Numbered from the stretch's first letter, positions 9,991-19,074 are shown. The stretch: 64,000 bases of DNA from Actinomadura cremea (GCF_014648495.1 NZ_BMRF01000011.1:62001-126000), one strand, 5' to 3'. Notes: generated from the sequence alone by a model not told the origin. Made by a program: numbers and translations.

Positions 9991-11672
9991 CGTCGGTGGT
10001 GACCGCCGGGGGGATCTCGGTCACCACCCGCGGCGCCGTCGTCGACGAGGGCGAGACGGTCCTGGACCGTCTCGTCTCCGACGGTGTGCCCGGGGCCCTC
10101 GCGTCCCGCAACTCGCATCTGTGGGGCCCGGACGCGGCCCCGACGGCGGCCCGCCGGCTCGGCTGGCTGGGGCTGCCGGAGACCGCGCGTTCCCTGCCGG
10201 CCCGGTTGTCCGGGCCGGCGGGGTTCGCCCGCGACGCCGGGCTGGACCGGATCGTGCTGGTCGCCTCGGGCGGGCCCGCCGTGGCCGCCGAGGCGGTCTG
10301 CGCGGTCGCGGGCGCCGACCTGACCGTCGTCTCCTCCACCGACCCGCACGAGGTGACGGGCGCGCTCGCGGGCGATCCGCACCGGACGCTCGTCGTGGTG
10401 GTCGCCGACGATCCCGGCGAGGACGCGGGCGTCGACGGGGGCTCCGGGGTGGACGCGCTGCGGCGCGTCTTCGAGCGGGCGCTCCGGGACGCGGGCGTCA
10501 CCGGGGCCGATCTCGCGCGCCGGTTCGTCGTCGTGGCCGCGGCCGGGTCGGCGGCGGAGCGGGCCGCCCGGGAGGCCGGGCACCACGTGGTGGAGGCGGA
10601 GCCGGACGTCGACGGACGGTACGGCGCCCTCGACGCGCGGGCGCTGGCCGCGCCCGCGCTGGCGGGTGTGGACGTCGAGGTCCTGCTGGACCAGGCCGCC
10701 GCGCTGGCGGCGACGCTGCGGCAGCCGTACGACAACCCGGCGCTGACGCTCGGCGCCGCGCTGGGCTCGTCCGTGCTCGCCGGGCGCGACAAGCTCGTGA
10801 TCGCCGACCACGGGTCGGGGCTGACGGGCTTCGGGGCCTGGGCGGAGCAGCTCGTCGCCGGGGCGCTCGGCAAGGACGGCCGCGGGCTGCTGCCGGTCGT
10901 GGTGGAGGACGTCGAGGCGCCCGGCTTCGAGCTGACGGCCGACATGCGGCGGGTCATCCTGGGCCGCCGCCCGGACGAGCCCGGTCCCGGCCGCGAGGCG
11001 GGGATCAGCGTCGCGGGGCCGCTCGGCGCCCAGTTCCTGCTGTGGGAGTGCGCGGTGGTGGTCGCGGCCCGGGTGCTCGGCGTCGACCCGTTCGGGCAGC
11101 CGGACGTGCACGAGTCGGCCGAGAGCACCGCGGCGCTGCTGCGGTCGGAGGAGGGCGCGGCGCCCACGGTGGTGCGCCGCCCGCCGGCGCTGGTCGAGGG
11201 CGCGGTGGAGGTCCACGCTCCGCAGGAGGCGCTGAAGGGCGCGGCGACGCTCGCGGGGGCGCTGGAGGCGGTGCTGGAGACCGTCCCGGACGGGGGCTAT
11301 CTCGCCGTTCTCGGCTACCTGGACCGGCGCGGCGACGCGGAGGCCGCCGGGCTCCGGGCGCTGCTGGCGGCGCGGGCGGCGAAGGTGCGCAGGCGTCCGG
11401 TCCCGGTGACGTTCGGCTGGGGTCCCGGGCATCTGCACGCGACCGGGCAGTACCACAAGGGCGGGCCGCGGAACGGGGCGTTCCTGCAGGTGACGGGCAT
11501 TGTCAGGGCGGACCTGCCGGTGCCCGGACGGCCGTACAGCCTCGGGGAGCTGCAGCTCGCGCAGGCGTTCGGCGATCTGCGGGTGCTCCGGTCGCTGGGC
11601 CGTCCGGCGGTCCGGCTGCATCTGCGGGACCGGGCCGAGGGCCTCGCGCAACTCGCCGACGCTCTGTCCTGA
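9987..11672 (+). CDS. Phosphoglucose-isomerase-like protein, copy 1
   Basis: 561-aa relative of the Pgi half of bifunctional transaldolase/Pgi proteins (SIS fold). Family blocks are clear: [11 protein letters not shown] (SIS strand), [46 protein letters not shown], and the best preserved C-terminus of the three copies ([11 protein letters not shown], then [16 protein letters not shown]). Compared by eye with active Pgi, the phosphate loops are altered (SGGPAVAAE for [16 protein letters not shown] for SKSGTTLE), the catalytic Glu of the QL-x-x-ES-x-GK block reads Gly (QLVAGALGK), and the Lys ending Pgi signature 2 is Ala. It may be inactive or may have a new role. GTG start overlaps the tal stop. 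Confidence 0.8.
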   Translation: MTSVVTAGGISVTTRGAVVDEGETVLDRLVSDGVPGALASRNSHLWGPDAAPTAARRLGWLGLPETARSLPARLSGPAGFARDAGLDRIVLVASGGPAVAAEAVCAVAGADLTVVSSTDPHEVTGALAGDPHRTLVVVVADDPGEDAGVDGGSGVDALRRVFERALRDAGVTGADLARRFVVVAAAGSAAERAAREAGHHVVEAEPDVDGRYGALDARALAAPALAGVDVEVLLDQAAALAATLRQPYDNPALTLGAALGSSVLAGRDKLVIADHGSGLTGFGAWAEQLVAGALGKDGRGLLPVVVEDVEAPGFELTADMRRVILGRRPDEPGPGREAGISVAGPLGAQFLLWECAVVVAARVLGVDPFGQPDVHESAESTAALLRSEEGAAPTVVRRPPALVEGAVEVHAPQEALKGAATLAGALEAVLETVPDGGYLAVLGYLDRRGDAEAAGLRALLAARAAKVRRRPVPVTFGWGPGHLHATGQYHKGGPRNGAFLQVTGIVRADLPVPGRPYSLGELQLAQAFGDLRVLRSLGRPAVRLHLRDRAEGLAQLADALS

Positions 11673-11801
11673 GTCATAACGCCCTGGGGCGCGCTACTCT
11701 GTCCCGCGCCGCCCTGATCGTCACGGCACAACGGAAGATCAACGGAGATGGTCGCCAATGACCGTTCTCTCCTGAAACGATGGGGACAGGCAGGAGGGAA
11801 C

Positions 11802-13502
11802 GTGTCCGGATTCGACGTACTGACCCGCGGTGACGTGCTCGACTCGGCGCTGCAGGCGCGAGACTATCTGGTGAGCTGCGGGGTCCCCGGCGCGCTGGCG
11901 GCCAAGGACCCCGAGCTGTGGGGCCGGCGCGCGGTCGACCACAGCCGGCTGGGCTGGCTCGACCTGCCGTTCGCGTCCCGCGGGCTGTTGAACCAGGTGG
12001 ACGGCCTGGTCGCCGAGGCGCGCTACTCCGGCCTCGACCACATCGTGCTGATCGGCGTCGGTGCCGAGAGCTACGCCGCGCAGGCCATCATGGAGGCGCA
12101 CGCCGCCGCCGGTTCCGCGAGCGGCCGGGCGGGCTCGCCCGACCGTCCCGCCGGGGAGCTGACCGTGCTGGACGGCAGCGACACCGCGGCGCTCGCGTTC
12201 GCGATGGAGCGCCTGGACCGGACGCTCGTGGTGCTGGCCAGCAAGGCGGGCGTGTCCCTGGAGGGGGACGCCTACCGGCGGATCTTCGTGGGCGCGTTCC
12301 GCGAGCTCGGGATGTCGGAGCGGGAGATCGCGGGCCGCTTCCTGGTGATCACCGACCACGGCAGCCCGCTGCACGACTTCGCCCGGCAGAACGGCTACCG
12401 GATCGGGCTGACCGACCCGTACCTGCCGGGGCATTTCAGCGCGCTGTCGGCGTACGGGCTGGTCCCGGCGGTGCTGGCGGGCGCCGACGCGAACACGCTG
12501 CTGGAGGACGCGGCGTCGCTGGTGCCGTCGCTGTCCAAGGAGGAGGACAACCCGGGCCTGCTGCTCGGGGCGGTGCTGGGCGGCTGCGCGCAGCAGGGCC
12601 CCGGCGGGATCGCGCGCGACAAGGTGGTGCTGCGCGAGCCGGGCGGGCCGGGGGCGCTGAGCGCGTGGGTGTCGCAGCTGCTGGCGGTCGGGACCGGGCG
12701 GCGGGGCCGCGGCGTGGTGGCGTTCGAGCCGTCCGGCTGCCGGGGCTCGTTCCCCGACGTGCACGGCGTCGCGCTGAACCCGCCGTCGGCGGCGCACGAC
12801 GACTCCGACACCGCGGTGCTGGCGCCGATCGGCGCGCAGTTCCTGCTGTGGGAGTACGCGACGGCGGTGGCCGGGTGGCTGCTCGGCGTGAACCCGTTCG
12901 AGACCGGCGCCACGGCGGTGCAGGAGGCCGAGGACGACGCGGCGACGCTGCTGCGCGCGGCGGGCGGCGGTCCGCTGACGTCGGAGCGTCCCGCCTACAC
13001 CGAGAACGACATCGAGGTGTACGTCGACTTCCCGTGGCCCGCGCACGCGGACCTGCGGACCGTCCTCGGCGGGCTGGTCGGATCGGTGCCCGCCGACGGC
13101 TACCTCGCGGTGATGACGTACCTGTCGGGCGACTTCTCCGGCCGGTACCTGGCGCCGTCGCTGGCGCGCGCCTCGGGACGCCCGGTGGCGTACGGCCCGG
13201 GGCCCGCCTATCCCCACGCGACCGCTCCGGTCCACAAGGAGGGGCCGGGGAACGGCGCGTTCCTCATCATCACCGGCGACCCGGTGCCGGGCGACGCGCT
13301 CGCCGCGCACCCCGTCCCCGGCCGTCCCTACAGCCTGGCGCAGCTGCGGCTGGCGCGCGCGCTGGGCGAGTTGCGGGCGTTGCGCGCGCGCAGGCTGCCG
13401 GTTATCCGGCTGCACCTGCGCAACCCGGTGGAGGGCGCCGGCCGGCTCACCGAGGCGGTGCGCGACGTAGCGTCGATGGTCTCGGCGGGGCGGGGGCAGT
13501 GA
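11802..13502 (+). CDS. Phosphoglucose-isomerase-like protein, copy 2
   Basis: 566-aa tandem paralogue of copy 1. The start is GTG 11802, with AGGAGG 4 nt upstream, and the N-terminus then aligns with copies 1 and 3; an ATG at 11748 has no spaced ribosome site. Blocks: HIVLIGVGAESYAAQ (GGSSLxPE altered), LASKAGVSLEG (closest to the SKSGTT loop among the three), HFSALSAYGLVPAVLAG, EEDNPGLLLGAVLGG, WEYATAVAGWLLGVNPF, HATAPVHKEGP. The catalytic-Glu position reads Val (QLLAVGTGR) and the signature-2 Lys is absent. A 129-nt gap with TACTCT near 11694 suggests an additional internal promoter. Its stop overlaps the next start (GTGA). Confidence 0.78.
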   Translation: MSGFDVLTRGDVLDSALQARDYLVSCGVPGALAAKDPELWGRRAVDHSRLGWLDLPFASRGLLNQVDGLVAEARYSGLDHIVLIGVGAESYAAQAIMEAHAAAGSASGRAGSPDRPAGELTVLDGSDTAALAFAMERLDRTLVVLASKAGVSLEGDAYRRIFVGAFRELGMSEREIAGRFLVITDHGSPLHDFARQNGYRIGLTDPYLPGHFSALSAYGLVPAVLAGADANTLLEDAASLVPSLSKEEDNPGLLLGAVLGGCAQQGPGGIARDKVVLREPGGPGALSAWVSQLLAVGTGRRGRGVVAFEPSGCRGSFPDVHGVALNPPSAAHDDSDTAVLAPIGAQFLLWEYATAVAGWLLGVNPFETGATAVQEAEDDAATLLRAAGGGPLTSERPAYTENDIEVYVDFPWPAHADLRTVLGGLVGSVPADGYLAVMTYLSGDFSGRYLAPSLARASGRPVAYGPGPAYPHATAPVHKEGPGNGAFLIITGDPVPGDALAAHPVPGRPYSLAQLRLARALGELRALRARRLPVIRLHLRNPVEGAGRLTEAVRDVASMVSAGRGQ

Positions 13503-15223
13503 GCCCGGGATCAGTGCGCCCGGCGTTCCCGAACCACAGCTCCGTCGTCGCCGGGGACACCGTCGTCACGGCGCGCAAGCCGCTCAAGGACGCCGCCGAG
13601 CGGGTGCTGGGGCGGCTGTGGATCGACCAGGTGCCGGTACGGCTGTCCTCCGAGGACCCGATGCTGTGGCCGTCGGCGGCCACGGCCGAGGTCGAGGGGC
13701 GGCGGCTGTGCTGGCCGGGGCAGCCGGGGCCCGGACGCGCGGTGCTGGAGCGGGTCGCCGAGCTGCGGCGGCGCCTGTTCGACGACGCGGCCGAGCGGGG
13801 GGCGCCGACGCGGGTCGTGCTGGTCGGGCAGGGCGCCGTGGTGCGCGCCGCCGAGGCGATGGTGCGCGCCGCCGCGCCGGAGGCGCCTGACGCGCCGGAC
13901 GAGGAGGGCGACCCGGACGCGCCGCCGGCGACCGTGCTGCCGCTGATCGTGCTGGACGGGCCTGAGCCCGGCCCGCTGGCCCGCCTCGCCGCCGACCCGG
14001 CGGGCCTCGCCGGGACCGTGGCCGTGGTCGCCGGGGACGATCCCGGCACCGACACGCTCCGCCGCGTCCTGCTGGACATGATGCGCGACGCGGGCGTGCC
14101 GCCGGACGACGTCGCGCGCCGGTTCGTCACCGTGGCGGCGCCGGACTCGACGGCGGCCAAGGCGGCGATGGAGGCGGGGCACCCGCTCGTCGAGGCCCCC
14201 GCGCAGACGGCGTTCGGCGCGCTGTCGCCGTACGCGCTGGTCCCGGCGGCGCTCGCGGGCGCGGACGTGGGGGCGCTGCTGGACGAGGCGACCGCGGTGC
14301 TGCCCGCGCTGACCCGCCCGGAGGACAACCCGGGGCTGGTGCTCGGCGCGATCCTCGGCGGCGCGGTGCGGGCGGGCCGCGGCACGCTCGTCCTCGGCGG
14401 CTATCCCGCCGCGCTGCCGGGCCTGGCCCGGTGGGCGGCGCGGCTGCTGGACGAGGCGACCGGCGGCCGGCTCACCACCGTGGTGCAGGGCGGCGGCCTG
14501 CCCGTGGTGCCCGACCCGGACCTGTTCCTGGTGACGCTGGACGGCCGCCCCGCCCAGGACGACGCCACGGTGACGGGCCCGCTCGCCGCGCAGCTCGTCG
14601 TGTGGGAGTACGCGGCCGCCGTGGCGGCCTACCTGCTGGGCCGCGACCCGCTCGCCCCGCCGCCGCGGCAGGCGCCGCTGACGGTGGACGACGGGACGGG
14701 CGACCCGGTGTTCGCCGACGGCGCCCCGGGCCGGGCCGTCGAGGTGCACACGACCGTCCACCCGCTCGCCGGGGCCACCGACCTGGACGGGCTGCTGGAC
14801 GGGCTCGCGGCGCTCGTGGGCCCGCGCGAGCATCTGGCGCTCGTCGCCTACCTGGATCCGGACGAGGACCACGGCGAGGGCGCGCGGGTGCGGCGGCTGG
14901 CGGCGCTGCTGGCGGCGCGCTGCGAGCGTCCGGTGACCGTCGCGTGGGGCGGCCGGGGGCCCGTGCCGGGCGCCGCCCCGCCGGACGACGGAACCGGGAA
15001 TGATCAGCGTGATCGCGGCGTCTACCTGTTGGTGACGGGCAACGTCGTGCGCGACGTGCCCGTCCCGGACCGGCACCACCGGCTGGGCATGCTGCAGCTC
15101 GCGCGGGCCCTCGGGGACGCGCGGGCCGTCCGCGAGGACGGCCGTCCGGTGGTCCGGCTGCACCTGCAGAACCGCTGGGCGGGACTCGCCCGGCTGCTCG
15201 ACGCCGCTAGAGGAGAGGGGTGA
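13499..15223 (+). CDS. Phosphoglucose-isomerase-like protein, copy 3 (most diverged)
   Basis: 574-aa third paralogue, starting at a GTG that overlaps the stop of copy 2. It keeps the fold landmarks (FGALSPYALVPAALAG, RPEDNPGLVLGAILGG, WEYAAAVAAYLLGRDPL, VPVPDRHHRLGMLQLARALGD, VVRLHLQNRW) but has lost the phosphate loops (GQGAVVRAAE; AGDDPGTD), Pgi signature 2 (DPLAPPPRQ) and the C-terminal [11 protein letters not shown]-type motif, replaced by a proline/glycine-rich stretch. It alone keeps a Glu at the catalytic-Glu position (RLLDEATGG). An acidic, Pro/Ala-rich insertion follows the first SIS strand at about residues 125-145. Likely not an isomerase; a structural or regulatory role near Zwf/OpcA is inference. 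Confidence 0.7.
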   Translation: MSPGSVRPAFPNHSSVVAGDTVVTARKPLKDAAERVLGRLWIDQVPVRLSSEDPMLWPSAATAEVEGRRLCWPGQPGPGRAVLERVAELRRRLFDDAAERGAPTRVVLVGQGAVVRAAEAMVRAAAPEAPDAPDEEGDPDAPPATVLPLIVLDGPEPGPLARLAADPAGLAGTVAVVAGDDPGTDTLRRVLLDMMRDAGVPPDDVARRFVTVAAPDSTAAKAAMEAGHPLVEAPAQTAFGALSPYALVPAALAGADVGALLDEATAVLPALTRPEDNPGLVLGAILGGAVRAGRGTLVLGGYPAALPGLARWAARLLDEATGGRLTTVVQGGGLPVVPDPDLFLVTLDGRPAQDDATVTGPLAAQLVVWEYAAAVAAYLLGRDPLAPPPRQAPLTVDDGTGDPVFADGAPGRAVEVHTTVHPLAGATDLDGLLDGLAALVGPREHLALVAYLDPDEDHGEGARVRRLAALLAARCERPVTVAWGGRGPVPGAAPPDDGTGNDQRDRGVYLLVTGNVVRDVPVPDRHHRLGMLQLARALGDARAVREDGRPVVRLHLQNRWAGLARLLDAARGEG

Positions 15224-15231
15224 TCCCGCCC

Positions 15232-15253
15232 CGGCGCCACTATTTCGGCGCCG
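15232..15253 (+). terminator. Hairpin between copy 3 and zwf
   Basis: Arms CGGCGCC (15232-15238) and GGCGCCG (15247-15253) with an 8-nt A/T-rich loop, nine nt after the copy 3 stop. It could be an attenuator or weak terminator that separates zwf-opcA-pgl from the upstream genes. No T-tract follows. Confidence 0.4.
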
Positions 15254-15397
15254 TCGGGGGACACACGGGATCAGAACGTGTATGCGTGTCTTGAGCAGGA
15301 TGCCCAATGACGGATGGCCGGTGACGAGAGTGGCCGTGAGGAAATCCACGGTGGACAGAGCAGGAGAAGACAGGGTGCGAGCAGAGGGGGCCGCCAC

Positions 15398-16924
15398 GTG
15401 ACCGAGACAGGCAATCCGCTCCGGGATCCGCGGGACAAGCGCCTGCCGCGGGTGGCGGGGCCGTGCGTTCTCGTGCTGTTCGGCGTCACCGGGGACCTGT
15501 CCCGCAAGAAGCTCCTCCCGGCCATCTACGACCTGGCGAACCGGGGGCTGCTGCCGCCGGGCTTCTCGCTGGTCGGGTTCGCCCGCCGGGACTGGGAGAA
15601 CGAGGACTTCCGGCAGATCGCCTACGAGTCGGTGAAGGCGCACGCGCGGACCCCGTTCCGCGAGGACGTCTGGCGGCACCTGTCGGAGGGCATGCACTTC
15701 GTTCCGGGCGAGTTCGGCGATCCGGGGGCGTTCGAGGCCCTGGCGATGGCCGTCAAGGAACTGGACGAGAGCCGCGGGACCGGCGGCAACTACGCGTTCT
15801 ACCTGTCGATCCCGCCGAAGTTCTTCCCGCAGGCGGTGGAGCAGTTGCAGCGCAGCGGCCTGGCCGACCGGACGGACGGGTCGTGGCGCCGGGTCGTGAT
15901 CGAGAAGCCGTTCGGCCGCGACCTGGCCACCGCGAAGGAGCTGAACGACACCGTCCACCGCGTGTTCCCCGAGGAGTCGATCTTCCGGATCGACCACTAC
16001 CTCGGTAAGGAGACGGTGCAGAACATCCTGGCGCTGCGGTTCGCCAACTCGATGTTCGAGCCGATCTGGAACCGCGGGTACGTCGACCACGTGCAGATCA
16101 CGATGGCCGAGGACATCGGCATCGGCGGCCGGGCCGGCTACTACGACGGCATCGGCGCCGCCCGCGACGTGATCCAGAACCACCTGCTGCAGTTGCTGGC
16201 GCTGACGGCGATGGAGGAGCCCACCTCGTTCAGCGCGGAGGCCGTCCGCGCCGAGAAGGCCAAGATCCTTTCGTCGGTGCGGGTGCCGGGGAACCTGGCG
16301 GAGTCCACGGCGCGCGGCCAGTACGCGGAGGGCTGGCAGGGCGGCGTGAGCGTCCGGGGCTACCTGCAGGAGGACGGCATCCCCGCCGACTCCCGCACCG
16401 AGACCTACGCCGCGATCAAGCTGCGGATCGACAACCGCCGCTGGGCGGGCGTCCCGTTCTACCTGCGCACCGGCAAGCGGCTCAGCCGCCGCGTGACGGA
16501 GGTGGCGCTGGTGTTCCAGCAGGCGCCGCACCAGCCGTTCTCGCAGACCGACACCGAGGAGCTGGGGCAGAACGCCCTGGTGATGCGGGTGCAGCCGGAC
16601 GAGGGCATCACGGTCCGGTTCGGCTCGAAGGTGCCCGGCACCTCGATGGAGATCCGCGACGTCAACATGGACTTCGCGTACGGCGAGTCGTTCACCGAGG
16701 CGTCCCCCGAGGCCTACGAGCGGCTGCTGCTGGACGTGCTGATCGGCGACCCCCCGCTGTTCCCCCGGCAGGAGGAGGTCGAGCTGTCCTGGAAGATCCT
16801 CGACCCGATCGAGGAGTTCTGGGCCGAGCGCTCCGGCCTCGACCAGTACAAGTCCGGCGGTTACGGGCCCGACAGCGCCGACGAGCTGATGGCGCGCGAC
16901 GGCCGCACGTGGAGGAGGCTCTGA
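15398..16924 (+). CDS. zwf: Glucose-6-phosphate dehydrogenase
   Basis: First oxidative step of the pentose phosphate pathway (glucose-6-phosphate to 6-phosphogluconolactone with NADP+). 508 aa; the dinucleotide-binding motif GVTGDLSRKKLLPA starts near residue 28 and the active-site signature RIDHYLGKETVQN near 198, followed by the usual FANSMFEPIWNR. GTG 15398 is favoured because GAGGGG lies 8 nt upstream and the protein then has normal length; the frame is open further upstream to 15314 but that stretch is not protein-like. Stop and opcA start overlap in ATGA. Confidence 0.96.
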   Translation: MTETGNPLRDPRDKRLPRVAGPCVLVLFGVTGDLSRKKLLPAIYDLANRGLLPPGFSLVGFARRDWENEDFRQIAYESVKAHARTPFREDVWRHLSEGMHFVPGEFGDPGAFEALAMAVKELDESRGTGGNYAFYLSIPPKFFPQAVEQLQRSGLADRTDGSWRRVVIEKPFGRDLATAKELNDTVHRVFPEESIFRIDHYLGKETVQNILALRFANSMFEPIWNRGYVDHVQITMAEDIGIGGRAGYYDGIGAARDVIQNHLLQLLALTAMEEPTSFSAEAVRAEKAKILSSVRVPGNLAESTARGQYAEGWQGGVSVRGYLQEDGIPADSRTETYAAIKLRIDNRRWAGVPFYLRTGKRLSRRVTEVALVFQQAPHQPFSQTDTEELGQNALVMRVQPDEGITVRFGSKVPGTSMEIRDVNMDFAYGESFTEASPEAYERLLLDVLIGDPPLFPRQEEVELSWKILDPIEEFWAERSGLDQYKSGGYGPDSADELMARDGRTWRRL

Positions 16925-17853
16925 TGAACATCGACCTCGCCGGGACCTCGACCCGCAAGATCCAGGACGCGCTGACCGAGGCCCGGCACGTGATGGGCGG
17001 GCCCGCGGTCGGCATGGTCCTGACGCTGATCATCGTGACGGACGAGTCGGCGCAGTACGACGCGGTCCGCGCGGCGACGGAGGCGGCGCGCGAGCACCCG
17101 TGCCGCGTGCTGACCGTCATCTCGCGGGACCCGCGCGGCAACTCGTCCCGCCTGGACGCCGAGATCCGGATGGGCGAGACCGGCCCGGGAGAGACGGTGC
17201 TGCTGCGGATGTACGGGCCGCTCGCCGAGCACGCCGACTCGGTGGTCGTCCCGCTGCTCATGCCCGACACCCCCGTGGTGACGTGGTGGCCGGGGGGAAA
17301 GGTGCCGAAGGCCCCCGCCAAGGACCCCCTCGGCCGGCTGGCGCAGCGCCGGGTGACCGACGCCTACGCCGCCCGCGACCGGCTCGGCACCCTCGCGCAG
17401 CTCGCCGCCGGGTACCGGCCGGGCGACACCGACTTCACCTGGACGCGGGTCACCAACTGGCGGTCGCTGCTGGCGGCGGCGCTCGACCAGGAGCACGACG
17501 AGATCGGTTCCGGTGAGGTGATGGCCGAGCCGGACAGCCCGAGCGCCGAGCTGCTGGCGGCGTGGCTGTCGATCCGCCTCGGCGTGCCGGTGGACCGCAC
17601 GGTCTCCGAGGGCCCCGGCATCACCGGCGTCCGGCTGCGGACGACGTCCGGCGACATCGTGATCGACCGCCCGGACGGCCGCATCGCCACGCTGTGCCGC
17701 CCCGGCCAGCCCGACCGGCAGGTGTCGCTGATGCGGCGCCCGATGTCCGAGCTGCTCGCCGAGGAGCTGCGGCGCCTCGACCCCGACGAGGTGTACCAGG
17801 ACGCGGCGGCCCGGTTCGCCAAGGACCTCGCGGGCGCGGGGGGCGACGCGTGA
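16924..17853 (+). CDS. opcA: Glucose-6-phosphate dehydrogenase assembly protein OpcA
   Basis: Partner needed for full Zwf activity in actinobacteria and cyanobacteria; a redox-sensitive allosteric activator in cyanobacteria. 309 aa with the family pattern: NIDLAGTSTRKIQDAL at the N-terminus, VVPLLMPDTPVVTWWPG near residue 115, DLTWTRVTNWR-like block (TDFTWTRVTNWRSLLA) and the C-terminal DEVYQDAAARFA. ATG 16924 is preceded by GGAGGAGG inside zwf and overlaps the zwf stop, so it is translationally coupled; an ATG 15 nt upstream is a poorer choice. The pgl start overlaps its stop. Confidence 0.95.
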   Translation: MNIDLAGTSTRKIQDALTEARHVMGGPAVGMVLTLIIVTDESAQYDAVRAATEAAREHPCRVLTVISRDPRGNSSRLDAEIRMGETGPGETVLLRMYGPLAEHADSVVVPLLMPDTPVVTWWPGGKVPKAPAKDPLGRLAQRRVTDAYAARDRLGTLAQLAAGYRPGDTDFTWTRVTNWRSLLAAALDQEHDEIGSGEVMAEPDSPSAELLAAWLSIRLGVPVDRTVSEGPGITGVRLRTTSGDIVIDRPDGRIATLCRPGQPDRQVSLMRRPMSELLAEELRRLDPDEVYQDAAARFAKDLAGAGGDA

Positions 17854-18593
17854 GCCGCCCCGAGGTGCTGGTGCACGCCGACCAGGAGGCCCTCGCCGAG
17901 GCCGTCGCGGACCGCCTGGCGGCGGCCGTCTCCGCCGCGCAGGCCGAGCGCGGCGACGCGTCGATCGTGGTGACCGGCGGCGGCGTCGGCACGGCCGTCC
18001 TCGCGGCGCTCGGCGCGTCCCCGGCGCGCGAGGCGATCGACTGGCGGCGCGTGGACGTGTGGTGGGGCGACGAGCGGTACCTGCCGTCCGGTGATCCCGA
18101 GCGCAACGAGACCGGCGCGCGGGAGGCCCTCCTCGACCGCGTCGGCCTGGACCCGGCGCGGGTGCACGCCATGCCCGCCTCCGACGGACCCGACGGCGAG
18201 GACGTCGGGGCGGCGGCCGAGCGGTACGCCGCCGAGCTGGCCGCCGCGGGCGCCGGGAACGGTCCAGTGCCCGCGTTCGACGTGCTGATGCTGGGGGTCG
18301 GCCCGGACGCGCACGTGGCGTCGCTGTTCCCCGGCATGCCCGCGCTGGACGACGAGCGTCCGGTGGTGGCGGTGCACGACGCCCCGAAGCCGCCGCCGAC
18401 CCGGATCTCGCTGACGTTCCCGTCCCTGCGCGCGGCGCGCGAGGTGTGGGTGCTGGCGTCCGGCGCGAGCAAGGCCGGGGCCGTCCGGCTGGGGCTCGCG
18501 GACACGAGCACGTCCGAGGCCCCGGCCGCGGGTGCGCGCGGGACCCTGCGCACGCTCTTCCTGCTCGACCGGGCGGCGGCCTCCGAACTGTGA
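17850..18593 (+). CDS. pgl: 6-phosphogluconolactonase
   Basis: Hydrolyses 6-phosphogluconolactone to 6-phosphogluconate, the step after Zwf. 247 aa of the SIS-like Pgl/DevB family: VVTGGGVGTAVLAAL near residue 35, DVWWGDERYLP near 69, and LMLGVGPDAHVASLFPG near 147. GTG 17850 overlaps the opcA stop. The 6-phosphogluconate dehydrogenase gene is not in this window. A strong hairpin follows the stop, so this is probably the end of the operon or a point of attenuation. Confidence 0.95.
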   Translation: MSRPEVLVHADQEALAEAVADRLAAAVSAAQAERGDASIVVTGGGVGTAVLAALGASPAREAIDWRRVDVWWGDERYLPSGDPERNETGAREALLDRVGLDPARVHAMPASDGPDGEDVGAAAERYAAELAAAGAGNGPVPAFDVLMLGVGPDAHVASLFPGMPALDDERPVVAVHDAPKPPPTRISLTFPSLRAAREVWVLASGASKAGAVRLGLADTSTSEAPAAGARGTLRTLFLLDRAAASEL

Positions 18594-18602
18594 CGCAGGC
18601 GC

Positions 18603-18646
18603 TCCCGCGCCCCCGGAGGCCCGTGTGACGGGCGGGGGGCGCGGGA
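18603..18646 (+). terminator. 12-bp hairpin after pgl
   Basis: Perfect inverted repeat TCCCGCGCCCCC / GGGGGCGCGGGA (18603-18614 and 18635-18646), with no T-tract, as is common for actinomycete terminators. The right arm ends on the base before the annotated ATG of the cupin gene, so the stem would also bury that gene's ribosome-binding region. Confidence 0.65.
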
Positions 18647-18991
18647 ATGACCACGGTCATGCAGAAGCTCTCGTTGGACGCGCAGGCCCGCAACCTCCTC
18701 AAGCAGGCGTCCGCCGCATCGTCGGGACGGGCGGCCGAGACCGTCCACGGCGGGCACGAGCACGTGCTGCGGCAGACGCTGATCGCGCTGACGGCGGGCA
18801 CGGGGATGTCCGAGCACGAGAACCCCGGCGAGGCCACGGTGCTGGTGCGGTCCGGACGCGTCCGGCTGCTCAGCGGCGATGACGCCTGGGACGGCATCGG
18901 CGGTGATCTGCTGATCGTCCCGCAGGCCCGGCACGCCCTCGAGGCGCTGGAGGACTCGGTCGTCCTGCTGACGGTCGCGAAGCTCGGCTGA
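18647..18991 (+). CDS. Cupin-domain protein
   Basis: 114-aa single-domain cupin: LRQTLIALTAGTGMSEHENPGEATVLVRSGRVRLL matches the first cupin motif (HENP in place of the usual HxHx3-4E, so metal binding is doubtful) and GGDLLIVPQARHALEALEDSVVLLTVAK the second. Such proteins bind small ligands or modulate neighbouring regulators; no function can be assigned. ATG 18647 abuts the preceding hairpin and lacks a Shine-Dalgarno sequence; an in-frame ATG at 18659 (MQKLSLDAQ) is the alternative. It sits between the pentose-phosphate operon and a two-component system. Confidence 0.7.
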   Translation: MTTVMQKLSLDAQARNLLKQASAASSGRAAETVHGGHEHVLRQTLIALTAGTGMSEHENPGEATVLVRSGRVRLLSGDDAWDGIGGDLLIVPQARHALEALEDSVVLLTVAKLG

Positions 18992-19033
18992 GGCGCGTCC
19001 GGCCGGGGTGCGGGGGCTACCAAAGTCGATCGT

Positions 19034-19070
19034 CCGGGCGACCTGCGGCCACTGCCCGCGGGTCGCCCGG
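19034..19070 (+). terminator. 10-bp hairpin before histidine kinase gene
   Basis: CCGGGCGACC (19034-19043) and GGTCGCCCGG (19061-19070), 17-nt loop. It lies after the cupin stop and directly before the -10 box of the kinase gene, so it probably ends upstream transcription. Confidence 0.5.
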
Positions 19071-19074
19071 CGGC

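Noticed and set aside
11918-15223. Apparent 1101-residue protein spanning two Pgi-like genes
   Set aside because: The first 527 codons are an alternative frame of copy 2. The real third gene begins at GTG 13499, overlapping the copy 2 stop.
13511-16531. Long minus-strand open frame opposite the third Pgi-like gene and zwf
   Set aside because: Low-complexity antisense translation with no recognisable motif. zwf and copy 3 explain the region.
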